Source: Nocardioides sp. CFH 31398 | Lineage (GTDB): Bacteria; Actinomycetota; Actinomycetes; Propionibacteriales; Nocardioidaceae | Direction: 5' to 3' | Length of the DNA: 64,000 nucleotides | Assembly (NCBI RefSeq): GCF_022436705.1 | Contig: NZ_JAKUHT010000012.1 | Span: 1-64,000, forward strand | In this document: positions 17,049 to 24,712 of the stretch, piece after piece | How positions within the stretch are numbered: the first letter of the stretch is position 1 | Layout of the letters: each line of letters begins with the position of its first letter | Translations under genes and position numbers: made by a program | The notes under the pieces: model-generated | Told to the model about the DNA's origin: nothing | What the model saw: the letters and a program-made list of their open reading frames with translations, nothing else | The model's database searches: none

Positions 17049-18235
17049 GCGACGACTACAGAACCCCCGAGACTCCCACCCTCACCGAGCTGGAGGGCGA
17101 GGAAGAGGCGCACGTTTATCGGCAGGCCGTCGCGCAGCAGGCGCGGACCCTGAGGATCCGGCACGAGGCCAATCGCGTCGTCGCAATCGAGCGGGCAGGC
17201 TCGGAGTACCCGCACCCGACCGCCGAAGATGACGGGCTGCTGTCGGACCTGATGATCCGGCCGCGCCGTCACGAGCAGCCACGGATCGACGGTCTGATGG
17301 GGATGCCGCACAACGCGGTCATCGCGGCGCAGTTCAAGTCGGGCAAGACCACCCTCGGCAGCAACCTGCTGCGCTGTGCTGCGGACGGGTTGCCGTTCCT
17401 GGGTCGTGCCGTCCACATGGGCGGTGGTCGGGTTGCCTGGCTCAACGGTGAGATGGACCGCGACGACTTCAACGACTACCTCGCACCGATGGGCATCGGC
17501 CACCCCGAGCGCATCGCCGTTCGCAACATGCGTGGGCGGCGGTTGAACCTCATGAACGACTACATCGCTGACGAGTTCATCGCCTGGCTCAAGACGCACG
17601 AGGTCGAGTGGCTGTGGATCGACTCCTGGCGCGTCCTGTGTTCGTGGTGCGGCGTCAACGAGAACCGCAACGACGAAGTCGACCCGCTGACCGAGCGCAT
17701 CGACTCGATCAAGCGGGAGGCCGGCGTTCAGACCTTCACGGCCCTTGCCCACACCGGCCGAGCCGCGAAGGACGAAGGCACGGAGCACGCCCGTGGCGCG
17801 ACAGCGCTGGACGACTGGCAGGACTCGCGGTGGGTGCTCACGAAGATCGGTGGTGACCGGTTTCTGTACGTCGAGGGCAGAGGTGTCGAGTTGCCGGAGA
17901 CGAGGCTCGTGTTCGACCCCGACACCAGGTTGCTGTCTCTGGGGGAGGGCAATCGACAGCAGCATCGGCAAACGGTCGGCGTTGATGTCGTGGTCGAGTT
18001 CGTGACGAGCAACCCGGGCTGCACGAACGGCGAGATCCGCCGCGCTCTGGAGCAGAACGGTATGACGCAGCGGACCAGCCAGGGGCAGCCAATCAGCGCG
18101 GCGGAGCGCAGCGGCGCAATCCACCACCTCAAGAGGGGCACATCAAAGCACTACTACCCGGGTCCTGATCCCGACGCTGACTGGCAGCAGGAATCGGCCC
18201 GAGCGCTCGCATTCGAAGGCGAGCAGGTCCGATGA
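17045..18235 (+). CDS. RecA-fold AAA ATPase (RepA/DnaB-like helicase)
   Basis: 396 aa. Walker A AQFKSGKTT at about residues 95-103, a NGEMDRDDF segment, Walker B-type WLWIDSWRV, and a sensor-like AHTGR motif, as in RepA-type hexameric ATPases (AAA_25 group). The C-terminal ~90 residues look like a winged-helix (TNGEIRRALEQNGMTQRT) for DNA contact. With the adjacent PrimPol it forms the replication core of element 1. Start overlaps the PrimPol stop and its own stop overlaps the next gene. Confidence 0.82.
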   Translation: MSDDYRTPETPTLTELEGEEEAHVYRQAVAQQARTLRIRHEANRVVAIERAGSEYPHPTAEDDGLLSDLMIRPRRHEQPRIDGLMGMPHNAVIAAQFKSGKTTLGSNLLRCAADGLPFLGRAVHMGGGRVAWLNGEMDRDDFNDYLAPMGIGHPERIAVRNMRGRRLNLMNDYIADEFIAWLKTHEVEWLWIDSWRVLCSWCGVNENRNDEVDPLTERIDSIKREAGVQTFTALAHTGRAAKDEGTEHARGATALDDWQDSRWVLTKIGGDRFLYVEGRGVELPETRLVFDPDTRLLSLGEGNRQQHRQTVGVDVVVEFVTSNPGCTNGEIRRALEQNGMTQRTSQGQPISAAERSGAIHHLKRGTSKHYYPGPDPDADWQQESARALAFEGEQVR

Positions 18236-18789
18236 CGGCTCGTTCGTACCATCCGTACCAGCTCCGTACCGGTACACCCGGTACAGATCCGTACCACCCG
18301 TATATAGGTACGGATACCAATACAAACAAGCGCTCTCGATCTGGTGGTACGGATCGGGAGGACGTCGACCCCTATACGCGCGGACACGAGCGCGCGCGTG
18401 GAACCGAGGTTGGACCGGCGCCCGCCCGTTCCACCGCCCTACAAACTTTCGGGGCAAGACTCGCGACCGAGCAGGAGGACTGGGCGCTGGCTCGCTGCCT
18501 GTGGCCGGTGCTGGTCGACGTCGAGCAGGTCAAGCAGTGGGATCAGCGGCTCGACCTGCTGGTCGAGGCCGACCTGCCGGTGGTCATCTTCGACCTGGCC
18601 GTCGACGTGCTGCACCCACCGGCACAGGGCGAAGCGGCGATGAGGATGCCGTGGCGGCGCGCAGGTTTCGCCAACCGCGCTGCCGTTCAGGACGAGCTGC
18701 GCCGACTCGGCCACCAGGGGTCGCTGTCGTTGACAGCCGCGGACCTCTGGGCCGTGCTGGACGGGCTGAGACGAGGCCAGACGGTCTAG
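18232..18789 (+). CDS. Hypothetical protein whose 5' end carries iterons
   Basis: 185 aa. The first ~65 residues are low-complexity (Tyr/Pro/Thr/Gly/Asp-rich), which follows from the GTACC repeat DNA they are encoded by. Residues ~75-185 look like a folded helical domain with no motif I recognise. Its start overlaps the helicase-like gene stop (ATGA). It may be an origin-binding or accessory replication protein, judging only by position. Confidence 0.6.
   Translation: MTARSYHPYQLRTGTPGTDPYHPYIGTDTNTNKRSRSGGTDREDVDPYTRGHERARGTEVGPAPARSTALQTFGARLATEQEDWALARCLWPVLVDVEQVKQWDQRLDLLVEADLPVVIFDLAVDVLHPPAQGEAAMRMPWRRAGFANRAAVQDELRRLGHQGSLSLTAADLWAVLDGLRRGQTV
18245..18351. repeat. GTACC iteron-like cluster, candidate replication origin
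   Basis: CGTACC occurs at 18245, 18254, 18265 and 18290, and its reverse (GGTAC or GGTACG) at 18271, 18280, 18307 and near 18345. Spacing is about 9-11 bp, close to one helical turn. An AT-richer patch (GTATATAGG, ACCAATACAAACAAG) lies among them. Iterons plus AT-rich DNA right after a primase and a helicase-like gene suggest the element's origin. Confidence 0.55.
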
Positions 18790-18854
18790 CGGATAGGGGT
18801 TGGACGGTTGGCCCGTCCGATTGGCTCGGCCCGTTAGATCGTCATCTAGAGGTT

Positions 18855-18940
18855 GGTCACCGCTTCTGTAGAAGCAGTGACCATGCAGGGGATTGCACCT
18901 GCCCGCTGACCTGGGCAAATGCAGGTCTTGGCATCCCTGC
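18855..18940. other. Structured intergenic region (two hairpins)
   Basis: First hairpin 18855-18882: GGTCAC-c-GCTTCT against AGAAGC-a-GTGACC, two-base loop. Second, 18885-18940: nested pairs GCAGGG/CCCTGC, ACCTGC/GCAGGT and GCCC/GGGC. It lies between the 185-aa gene and the Lys/Ala/Pro-rich protein gene. It could be a terminator plus a structured leader, or a small RNA. It is not a tRNA: no T-loop or acceptor stem fits. Confidence 0.5.
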
Positions 18941-19026
18941 CCGAACCTGTCGACATCAGCATGGCCTCCTGCCGTAATCGACTCAGCAGGTACCCACCGG
19001 GGGTATCCGAGACGAACGGACAGACC

Positions 19027-19440
19027 ATGACCGCGACCGCCAAGAAGGCCACCACCCGCAAGACCGCCAAGAAGGTTGAGCCGACCCCGGCCCCCGCGCC
19101 GGCCAAGCCCGCGACCCGCTCGGCCCTGCTCGACCGGCTCAAGGAGTTGGGCTACACCGGCCCCACCTCCTTCACGGCGTCCTTCCTGCGGGAGACGCTG
19201 GTGCCGTGGCTGGAGGCTGGTGCACCCAAGGGCGACGGGTCGATCCCCGACGGCTGCCGTTTCGACGTCTACCCGGACCTGCGCCCCGCACCCAAGGCGG
19301 GCAATGTCGAAGTTCGCACGACGCTGCGCGAACTGCGCCTCGCCGTTGCTGCCGTGCCGAAGGCCGACGACGCCGCTGAGGCGCTGAACGTGGTGGACGG
19401 TCTCAGCGCCCGCCTGCGCGAGCTGCTGGTCACCGCGTGA
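19027..19440 (+). CDS. Lys/Ala/Pro-rich basic protein
   Basis: 137 aa. The first ~35 residues are TATAKKATTRKTAKKV followed by Pro/Ala repeats, like histone H1-type or DNA-binding tails. The C-terminal 100 residues are helical (LLDRLKELGYTGPTSFTASFLRETLVPWLEAGAP). The ATG at 19027 is chosen over an upstream start because the basic tail begins there. Its stop overlaps the start of the small serine recombinase (GTGA), so they are co-expressed and it may assist that recombinase. Confidence 0.6.
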   Translation: MTATAKKATTRKTAKKVEPTPAPAPAKPATRSALLDRLKELGYTGPTSFTASFLRETLVPWLEAGAPKGDGSIPDGCRFDVYPDLRPAPKAGNVEVRTTLRELRLAVAAVPKADDAAEALNVVDGLSARLRELLVTA

Positions 19441-20180
19441 CAACGACCCGCGACACCACGCGGCCCGTGCCCACCCAGGGTGCGGGCCGCCGTGCCGTTG
19501 TCTATCTCCGCGTCTCGACCGATGCCCAGGTCGAGGCGTGGGGCTTCGATGTGCAGGAGCAGGCTGTGCACGCCTACGCGGCCACTCACGACCTCGAGGT
19601 CACCGTGTCGCACCGCGACGAGGGCGTCTCCGGCGCCAAGCCAGCCGCCGACAGGCCGGGGCTGATGCGCGCCCTCTCCACCCTGCGGGATGGAGATGCC
19701 GACGTGCTGCTGGTTGCTCGGCTCGACCGGCTGGCACGTGACCTGACGGTGCAGGAGGCCGTGCTCGCTGAGGTCTGGTCCCTCGACGGCGAGGTGCATG
19801 CCTGCGACCTGGGCCCCGTGCTGCGTGACGACCCCAGTGACCCGATGCGGACCGCGATCCGGCAAGTGATGGGCACTTTCGCGCAGCTCGATCGCGCCCT
19901 GCTGGTCAAGCGGTTGCGCGACGGCCGCGAGGCCAAGCGTGCTGCTGGCGGCAAGCCCTCCGGGTCCTACCCGTTCGGCCAGACCCGCACCGGCGTCGAC
20001 GACAGGGAGCAGCACGTCATCTCCGTCATCGCGACCCTGCACCGCGACGGCCACACGCTCGACGCGATCGCACGCCACCTCAACTCCCGGCCCGGCCACC
20101 AGCCCCGGCACGCGACCCGCTGGACCCGCCAGACGGTGGGCGGGGTGCTTCGCAACCGTGCAACCGCAGGGCGCGGGTAG
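19437..20180 (+). CDS. Small serine recombinase (resolvase/invertase-like)
   Basis: 247 aa. Resolvase domain: VVYLRVSTDAQ with catalytic Ser27, VLLVARLDRLARD, and the E-helix region MRTAIRQVMGTFAQLDRALLVKRLRDGR. A short C-terminal DNA-binding part (HTLDAIARHLNSR...WTRQTVGGVLRNR) replaces the long recombinase/zinc domains of integrases. It could resolve multimers, invert a segment, or help excision. It is a second serine recombinase in an element that already has an integrase. Confidence 0.88.
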   Translation: MTTTRDTTRPVPTQGAGRRAVVYLRVSTDAQVEAWGFDVQEQAVHAYAATHDLEVTVSHRDEGVSGAKPAADRPGLMRALSTLRDGDADVLLVARLDRLARDLTVQEAVLAEVWSLDGEVHACDLGPVLRDDPSDPMRTAIRQVMGTFAQLDRALLVKRLRDGREAKRAAGGKPSGSYPFGQTRTGVDDREQHVISVIATLHRDGHTLDAIARHLNSRPGHQPRHATRWTRQTVGGVLRNRATAGRG

Positions 20181-20215
20181 CCTCGCTCATCCGCAGAGCA
20201 ACAAGGGGGAGCGGT

Positions 20216-20443
20216 ATGCCGACAGGACCCAAGCACCTCAAACTGACCCAGGACGAGAACGGCGACGAATGGGGCGAAGAGTGCCGCTGCATGATTGGGA
20301 GCGATCACGACGAAGACGGTGAAGACCCCGGGCAGTCGCTGAGTGTGTACGACGCCGCCATGATCTGGGGTCAGAGCGGGGACGACACCGACACCTTCGG
20401 GTACAGCACCGACGAGCTCAACGCAGCCCTCCACGACGACTAG
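20216..20443 (+). CDS. Small acidic hypothetical protein
   Basis: 75 aa, strongly acidic (DENGDEWGEE, DHDEDGEDPG, DDTDTFG). GGGGGAG precedes the ATG by a few bases. The composition is that of a DNA mimic or an inhibitor, but no family is recognised. It lies 35 bp after the small recombinase. Confidence 0.55.
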   Translation: MPTGPKHLKLTQDENGDEWGEECRCMIGSDHDEDGEDPGQSLSVYDAAMIWGQSGDDTDTFGYSTDELNAALHDD

Positions 20444-20563
20444 GCACTAGCGCTTCACTTCACGCGCGGCGCATACTGCCGGGGCAGCAAACCTTCGGGC
20501 GCGGCGGGATAGGGGCTTGTGGTCAGCCGATCACGGGTCACCGGCGAGCCCCTGGAGGTCACC

Positions 20564-20635
20564 ATGGTCGAACTCGCGTTCGCCCTGGTCGTCTTGCTCC
20601 TCATCCTCTTGGTGATGCGAAGCATGATCGGCTGA
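20564..20635 (+). CDS. 23-aa single-pass membrane micropeptide
   Basis: MVELAFALVVLLLILLVMRS plus three residues: one acidic residue, then a continuous hydrophobic helix, then a positive end. GGAGG lies six bases upstream of the ATG and a 12-bp-stem terminator starts four bases after the stop, so the unit is well defined. Possible roles are a membrane-active toxin, holin-like peptide or regulator; nothing in the sequence decides. Confidence 0.6.
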   Translation: MVELAFALVVLLLILLVMRSMIG

Positions 20636-20638
20636 CTG

Positions 20639-20669
20639 AAGGCCCGCCACAGCCAACGTGGCGGGCCTT
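20639..20669 (+). terminator. Rho-independent-type hairpin
   Basis: AAGGCCCGCCAC and GTGGCGGGCCTT form a perfect 12-bp stem around a 7-nt loop, directly after the micropeptide gene. Confidence 0.85.
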
Positions 20670-20738
20670 CGTCATGCCTCTCCGTGCCGCTGTCCGGCTA
20701 GCGTCAGGCTTCCTGCGGGCAGCACAGGATACGCACGC

Positions 20739-20895
20739 GCCGACTAACCTGGTCGGTGCCGCGACATGTCCGTCCTGAGAAGCGGGCGGCACCGACCAGG
20801 TTAGTCGGCATGTCAAGACTTGACACTGCCCACTACGATCACTGGCATCAGCTGCGCTGACCTCCGGCCTTCGGTGCCAGTGATCGTAGTGGGCA
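20739..20895. repeat. Two long inverted repeats around a 15-bp palindrome
   Basis: IR-A has perfect 24-bp arms (20739-20762 and 20786-20809; arm starts GCCGACTAACC). IR-B has perfect 21-bp arms (20827-20847 and 20875-20895; arm starts TGCCCACTACG). Between them TGTCAAGACTTGACA (20811-20825) is itself a palindrome that contains TTGACA, a consensus -35, on both strands. No ORF spans the region convincingly. Candidates are an origin/cruciform, recombinase site, divergent promoter with attenuators or a structured RNA. Confidence 0.85.
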
Positions 20896-21017
20896 GCACG
20901 GCGTGTCGTGGAGCGGTTTCTGGAAACCGAAGATGGATCGGCGCCAGAAGGGGCGCTATCTGGAAGTTTCAGCAACCGACGGCTACTGTAGTTGGCACCG
21001 GATCAAGGAGGCTCGTC

Positions 21018-21203
21018 ATGGCACACGCCCTGAAGCAGAAGCAGTCCACCACTGCTGCTCAGCAGGTTGTCGCACGCCTCGACTCCTACAGCCAGGCTGA
21101 GCACGTCGCTCATCTGGAGGCCGCCCGGGTTCGCACCGAGGCTCGCAAGCAGGCTCGTCGTGAGCGTGCGCGGGCTGCCGCTGCTCGCCTGCGTAGCGCC
21201 TGA
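21018..21203 (+). CDS. Small Arg/Ala-rich protein
   Basis: 61 aa, MAHALKQKQSTTAAQQVVARL followed by a highly basic helix rich in Arg/Ala. AAGGAGG sits seven bases before the ATG, an excellent ribosome site. Probably a DNA- or RNA-binding peptide of element 1; no family recognised. Confidence 0.65.
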   Translation: MAHALKQKQSTTAAQQVVARLDSYSQAEHVAHLEAARVRTEARKQARRERARAAAARLRSA

Positions 21204-21217
21204 CGCACGCCTGACTC

Positions 21218-21979
21218 TTGCCGTCACCGCATCTTCGGGTCACCCTGCGCTGCCTTCAAGACGACTTGGGCCAGTCAGCCCAAAATGCCTCGGCCAGGTC
21301 GGAAGAAGATGCGCGCCAGTACGAGCATCTGCACAGGGCGGTGAAGAAGTTCGTTGCCATGCGCGGACAGGCCCCCGACCAAGGTGAGCCAGTCCATGGT
21401 GGCTGGGGCTTCGGCGTGGTCTGTTCTCTGCACGTCGGAGAAGAGCGGGCCGTCACAACTTTCGTCGTTGAAGAAGACGTCTGCTGGCTTCTCGCATACA
21501 ACGACTACCACCGCATTGGCGACCGCAAAGACGCCTACAACTACTTCATAGACCTTTATGCCAGCGGTGACCTCATGCCGTCGGATAAGGACTACGAGAC
21601 GTTCTTTGAGAACAGCGACGTCGATGAAGAAGACATCGACGCCGTCATGTCTCTTGAATTGCTCGACGAGGTTGCGGTCATTAGCCGGGAACTTCTTGAC
21701 GAAGCAAGGTCCGCGCCAGGTACAGAGGCGGTACGCACGTTTCGCGTGAACGGGAAACAGCTTATGTGCGTAGACGTGGTCCTTGAGCCGACCGCAAGGG
21801 CAGAAGAAGGCTGGCTGAGCCTCGTATTGCCTGAGGACGAGTATCTGTCCGACGACGACCTGTACGAGTTGGTGGCGTCACTATTGCCGCCTGGCGTCAC
21901 GCCGCTATACAGCAATGATTTCCGAGGTCGCGCTCGGGTGGCAGGGGAGATTGTCTACCAGTGGGATTACTACGAGTAA
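21218..21979 (+). CDS. Acidic hypothetical protein
   Basis: Up to 253 aa; the start is uncertain (TTG at 21218, or in-frame GTG at ~21341 or ATG at 21359). The protein is Asp/Glu-rich with aromatic clusters (CWLLAYNDYHRIGDRKDAYNYFIDLY) and ends VYQWDYYE. Codon use is visibly less GC-biased than in the surrounding genes, which points to recent acquisition. It converges with the DUF4145 gene. Possibly cargo such as a defence or anti-defence protein; unproven. Confidence 0.6.
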   Translation: MPSPHLRVTLRCLQDDLGQSAQNASARSEEDARQYEHLHRAVKKFVAMRGQAPDQGEPVHGGWGFGVVCSLHVGEERAVTTFVVEEDVCWLLAYNDYHRIGDRKDAYNYFIDLYASGDLMPSDKDYETFFENSDVDEEDIDAVMSLELLDEVAVISRELLDEARSAPGTEAVRTFRVNGKQLMCVDVVLEPTARAEEGWLSLVLPEDEYLSDDDLYELVASLLPPGVTPLYSNDFRGRARVAGEIVYQWDYYE

Positions 21980-21996
21980 GTGGGCCTCCCAACCCT

Positions 21997-22656
21997 TCAC
22001 GGCGCGGGCTGATCGGGGCTGGCTGTCTTGGCCGCTCGAGCGGCCCTTCTCTTACTGAGCCGGGCCGGTGATTGGTAGACCTCGTCAAGGATCTCCTTCA
22101 TCAACTCCACGATCTCTTCGGCTTCCTCCTGGGTGACCGGTTTAGTGAAGTCGCCGTGAGCCATGCCGTTGCCGAAGTGACGGACTTCGTGCGCTTGTTC
22201 TTTCGTATGCAGCCGTACATGCCCATCGGCGTGCAGCTGCTCTATGCGAGAGTAGAGGTCTTTTCCTTCGGCTCTTTTGTCCTTTGCGGTTGCCTCAATG
22301 ACGGCACGCGCCAGCGAACCCACCGCGCGGTAGGCGCCCGCCGAGAAGCAGAGGGTTGCCTCGGTCGCCGCCCCCGCGATGTGATCGGGAACGTCTGGGA
22401 AGTCTTGCTGGACCGTTGTTGCGGGAAGCCACGTTAGGCGCGCACCGTTCGCCATCAACGCTGAGAGCGGGTCGGGTTGAGTGCTGATTCGCTCGGCGAT
22501 ACTTAGATGCTGACAGTTGTCGCAGTTGAAGACAGCCTGACTTCTGTAAGCCACTCTGCCGCCTATCAGTCCGCCCGTTGACTTTATCTGGGCGCTGCTC
22601 TCAACAACGGTCATGTGCGTAAAAACCTTACAAGACCAGCAGACGCGATTAGTCAC
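21997..22656 (-). CDS. DUF4145 domain protein
   Basis: 219 aa from GTG. The N-terminus has paired Cys motifs (CWSC and CDNC, a zinc ribbon) as in DUF4145 proteins; the C-terminal part has the family's LARAVIEATAKDKRAEGKDLYSRIEQL and VRHFGNGMAHGDF. DUF4145 occurs in restriction and other defence proteins, alone or fused. The R-x-x-GN-x-x-AH motif recalls HEPN-like domains. Codon use is less GC-rich than the neighbours, so it is a candidate defence cargo gene. Confidence 0.7.
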   Translation of the reverse strand: MTNRVCWSCKVFTHMTVVESSAQIKSTGGLIGGRVAYRSQAVFNCDNCQHLSIAERISTQPDPLSALMANGARLTWLPATTVQQDFPDVPDHIAGAATEATLCFSAGAYRAVGSLARAVIEATAKDKRAEGKDLYSRIEQLHADGHVRLHTKEQAHEVRHFGNGMAHGDFTKPVTQEEAEEIVELMKEILDEVYQSPARLSKRRAARAAKTASPDQPAP

Positions 22657-22704
22657 GCCTCGATTCTACGATCGATCGCCGACAGCGCCCGTCAGCCTCG
22701 GCTA

Positions 22705-22722
22705 GACGGGTCGCAACCCGTC
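22705..22722 (-). terminator. Short hairpin
   Basis: GACGGGT-CGCA-ACCCGTC, a 7-bp stem with a 4-nt loop, downstream of the leftward 209-aa gene. A related GACCCGTC half follows at about 22755. Probably a terminator. Confidence 0.45.
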
Positions 22723-22770
22723 GGACGGGTAGTTGGCCCGCCGACCGGTCGCGACCCGTCAGGAGAGCAT

Positions 22771-23400
22771 CTAGACACCCAGAGTGACGGCCACTCGTGA
22801 CTGCTCCTCGACTTCGGCGTCACGGATGGTGACCCCGAGGCGCCGGGCAACCCGGTTGAGCATTCCTGGCCGCTCGGGGTCGCCTGCTCGGTAGATGTCG
22901 GACGCCGCGTTGCCCTTGGTGGTGTAGTCGATGACCAGCTTCAGCATGTTGCCCTGGTGACCCCAGGTGCGGACCTTCATGCCGGGCTCGGGCTCGTCGT
23001 CCAACTTGTAGCGATCGGCCCACAGGTGATCGCCCATGCTTACGGCGTCGGCCTCAGAGTCGAGCCACACTCGCACTCGGTAGATGCAGCGGACCGTGCC
23101 CTTGGGTCGGCCGCCGCCGGCCTTCGTGGTCCCGACGATTGCCGCGTGATTGGCGACAGCGCGCTGCCTCTTCTGCTCCTCCCACTCTGCGTGGGAGAGG
23201 CAGGCTTGATCGCGCCACCGCTGGGCTGTCTCATGCGCCTGCCGGAGTCGGTCCGCGTACTCGGCCGCAACCTCGGCCCGGATGCTGTCGGTCCGCTCTT
23301 CGATCACAGCGCGGAGGGTCAGGTCGAAGTCCTCCGCCATCTCGCGACGAGCTCGCGCCAGTCGCTGGAAGAACAGGGCCTCGATGGGGTCGTACGTCAT
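22771..23400 (-). CDS. Hypothetical protein of element 1
   Basis: 209 aa. The ATG at 23400 has AGGGAG seven bases upstream; a longer frame exists but lacks such a site. The N-terminal half is a charged coiled coil (RLARARREMAEDFDLTLRAVIEERTDS) and the C-terminal half is a beta-rich domain (YRVRVWLDSEADAVSMGDHLWADRYK). No family recognised. It faces the same way as the capsid-like genes but is separated from them by a terminator. Confidence 0.6.
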   Translation of the reverse strand: MTYDPIEALFFQRLARARREMAEDFDLTLRAVIEERTDSIRAEVAAEYADRLRQAHETAQRWRDQACLSHAEWEEQKRQRAVANHAAIVGTTKAGGGRPKGTVRCIYRVRVWLDSEADAVSMGDHLWADRYKLDDEPEPGMKVRTWGHQGNMLKLVIDYTTKGNAASDIYRAGDPERPGMLNRVARRLGVTIRDAEVEEQSRVAVTLGV

Positions 23401-23613
23401 GGGTCTGCTCCCTAGGCAAGCGTGTAGGAAGCAGCGCCACCGAGGATCGACATCAAAAGATGCGCGGACACTTTCACTGCGTCCGTTCATCATCGCAGAG
23501 GGCAGGCAGCAGAACTAGCAGTTACTCCCGGGCCGCTCTCGCATCAGCGCGCCGTAGCCGCTATCCCACGACTCGTCAGCGACACGGCGGGCGCGGTCGC
23601 TGTGCCACGGACA

Positions 23614-23651
23614 ACGAGCGGGGTCACCCCGCCAGGGGCAACCCCGCTCGT
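23614..23651 (-). terminator. Terminator of the capsid-like gene unit
   Basis: ACGAGCGGGGT and ACCCCGCTCGT form a perfect 11-bp stem 12 bp after the stop of the TerS-like gene. The loop itself contains CCCCG and GGGG. Confidence 0.75.
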
Positions 23652-23663
23652 CACAACGGGTAG

Positions 23664-24287
23664 TCATCGTCGCCGTGGGTGAAGGTCCAGGCCCTCGGCG
23701 ATGTGCCGAGGGATCTTGGTGCTGGACGGCGGGGACATGCTGTGCGGCCCGACGGGTCCGTAGTCGTCCGGCTCGTGCCGGAGTGGCGTGACCTCGGCGT
23801 CCTCGACCCAGGACTCCGCCTGCCGGTCGAGCGCGTCCTGCGCGGGGTCCGGCTCCGGCGCGACCAACTCGCCGCGCACGACAAGGGGCGCCGCGGCGAG
23901 ATTGTCGGGGTCAGACAGTAGGTCGCGAAACAGCGACTCGACCGGGTCGTCCTCCGCCACCACGAGGCGGTGCGTTTGGGCTGCGGCGAGGCCGCCGCGA
24001 TCGAGCACGTCCTGCATGATCTTCACCCGCACGCCCCACGGGACCGAGGGGTTGTTCATCGCCGCCAGCAGGGACTCGGCGGCAGAGGCGGTCGAGTGCA
24101 TGATTCGCTCTGCAGCGGCGCGCCGAACTTGGGGCGCGCCGCCGCCGTGCTGGTCGCAGATGTTCGTGCCGTCCTCAGCAACCCGCTTGCATCGGTCGCC
24201 GCTGCGCAGCGTGCCGACACAACGGACGACGTGTTCGGGCTGTGACGCCCAAGACTGCTCCGAGTGCGACCTGCTCCTGCCGGGCAT
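23664..24287 (-). CDS. TerS-like protein with HGG zinc motif
   Basis: 207 aa. The N-terminus has CVGTLRSGDRCKRVAEDGTNICDQHGGGAPQV, a Cys/His zinc motif common in phage-associated proteins of actinobacteria. It is followed by a helical region with VPWGVRVKIMQDVLDRGGLAAAQ, which resembles small terminase-type proteins. The ATG overlaps the upstream stop (TGATG), so it is the third gene of the capsid unit. A satellite-encoded TerS would redirect a helper phage's large terminase to the element's DNA; this role is inferred. Confidence 0.5.
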   Translation of the reverse strand: MPGRSRSHSEQSWASQPEHVVRCVGTLRSGDRCKRVAEDGTNICDQHGGGAPQVRRAAAERIMHSTASAAESLLAAMNNPSVPWGVRVKIMQDVLDRGGLAAAQTHRLVVAEDDPVESLFRDLLSDPDNLAAAPLVVRGELVAPEPDPAQDALDRQAESWVEDAEVTPLRHEPDDYGPVGPHSMSPPSSTKIPRHIAEGLDLHPRRR

Positions 24288-24712
24288 CACGACCGCCAGG
24301 TGACCGGACCGAAGTGCTCGTTCAGGTGGTCGACGCAGACCAGGCAGAGTCCGAACTCGATCGCGGCCGGACCGGCAGGCACCCAGACCTTGCGACCGTT
24401 GCGGGTGTTGTGGTGCTGGTCGCAGCGGTCGCACATTGTCCAGACGCCGCATCGCTGCTCGGCGTCTGGCTCGGGCACACGGCGGGCACCGAACGACCGG
24501 TGTGCGGGGAGCACGCGTACGTGCCCGACCTCGACGGGACCGCCGCTGGTCTCGATGTCGTGGGCGAAGGTGTGCCGACTGTCGGCTGCCTTCTCCACGA
24601 TGCGCCCGATGAGCGCGTCACCCAGCAGCAGCTCGTTGCCACCGCACAGTCGGTTGACCTCTGCCTCGGCGATCTCGCGGGCCTCGAAGAGCACCGCGCC
24701 GGTCAGCGTCAT
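24287..24712 (-). CDS. Hypothetical protein of the capsid unit
   Basis: 141 aa. Contains CGVWTMCDRCDQHHNTRNGRKVWV and CLVCVDHLNEHFG, two CxxC-type pairs suggesting bound zinc. Start and stop overlap the capsid-like and TerS-like genes (both TGATG), so all three are translationally coupled. Could be a head accessory or regulatory protein; unknown. Confidence 0.6.
   Translation of the reverse strand: MTLTGAVLFEAREIAEAEVNRLCGGNELLLGDALIGRIVEKAADSRHTFAHDIETSGGPVEVGHVRVLPAHRSFGARRVPEPDAEQRCGVWTMCDRCDQHHNTRNGRKVWVPAGPAAIEFGLCLVCVDHLNEHFGPVTWRS

Noticed and set aside
18885..18940. tRNA gene or tRNA attachment site
   Set aside because: Foldable, but no GTTC-type T-loop, anticodon arm or acceptor stem fits; both elements use protein-coding attachment sites.
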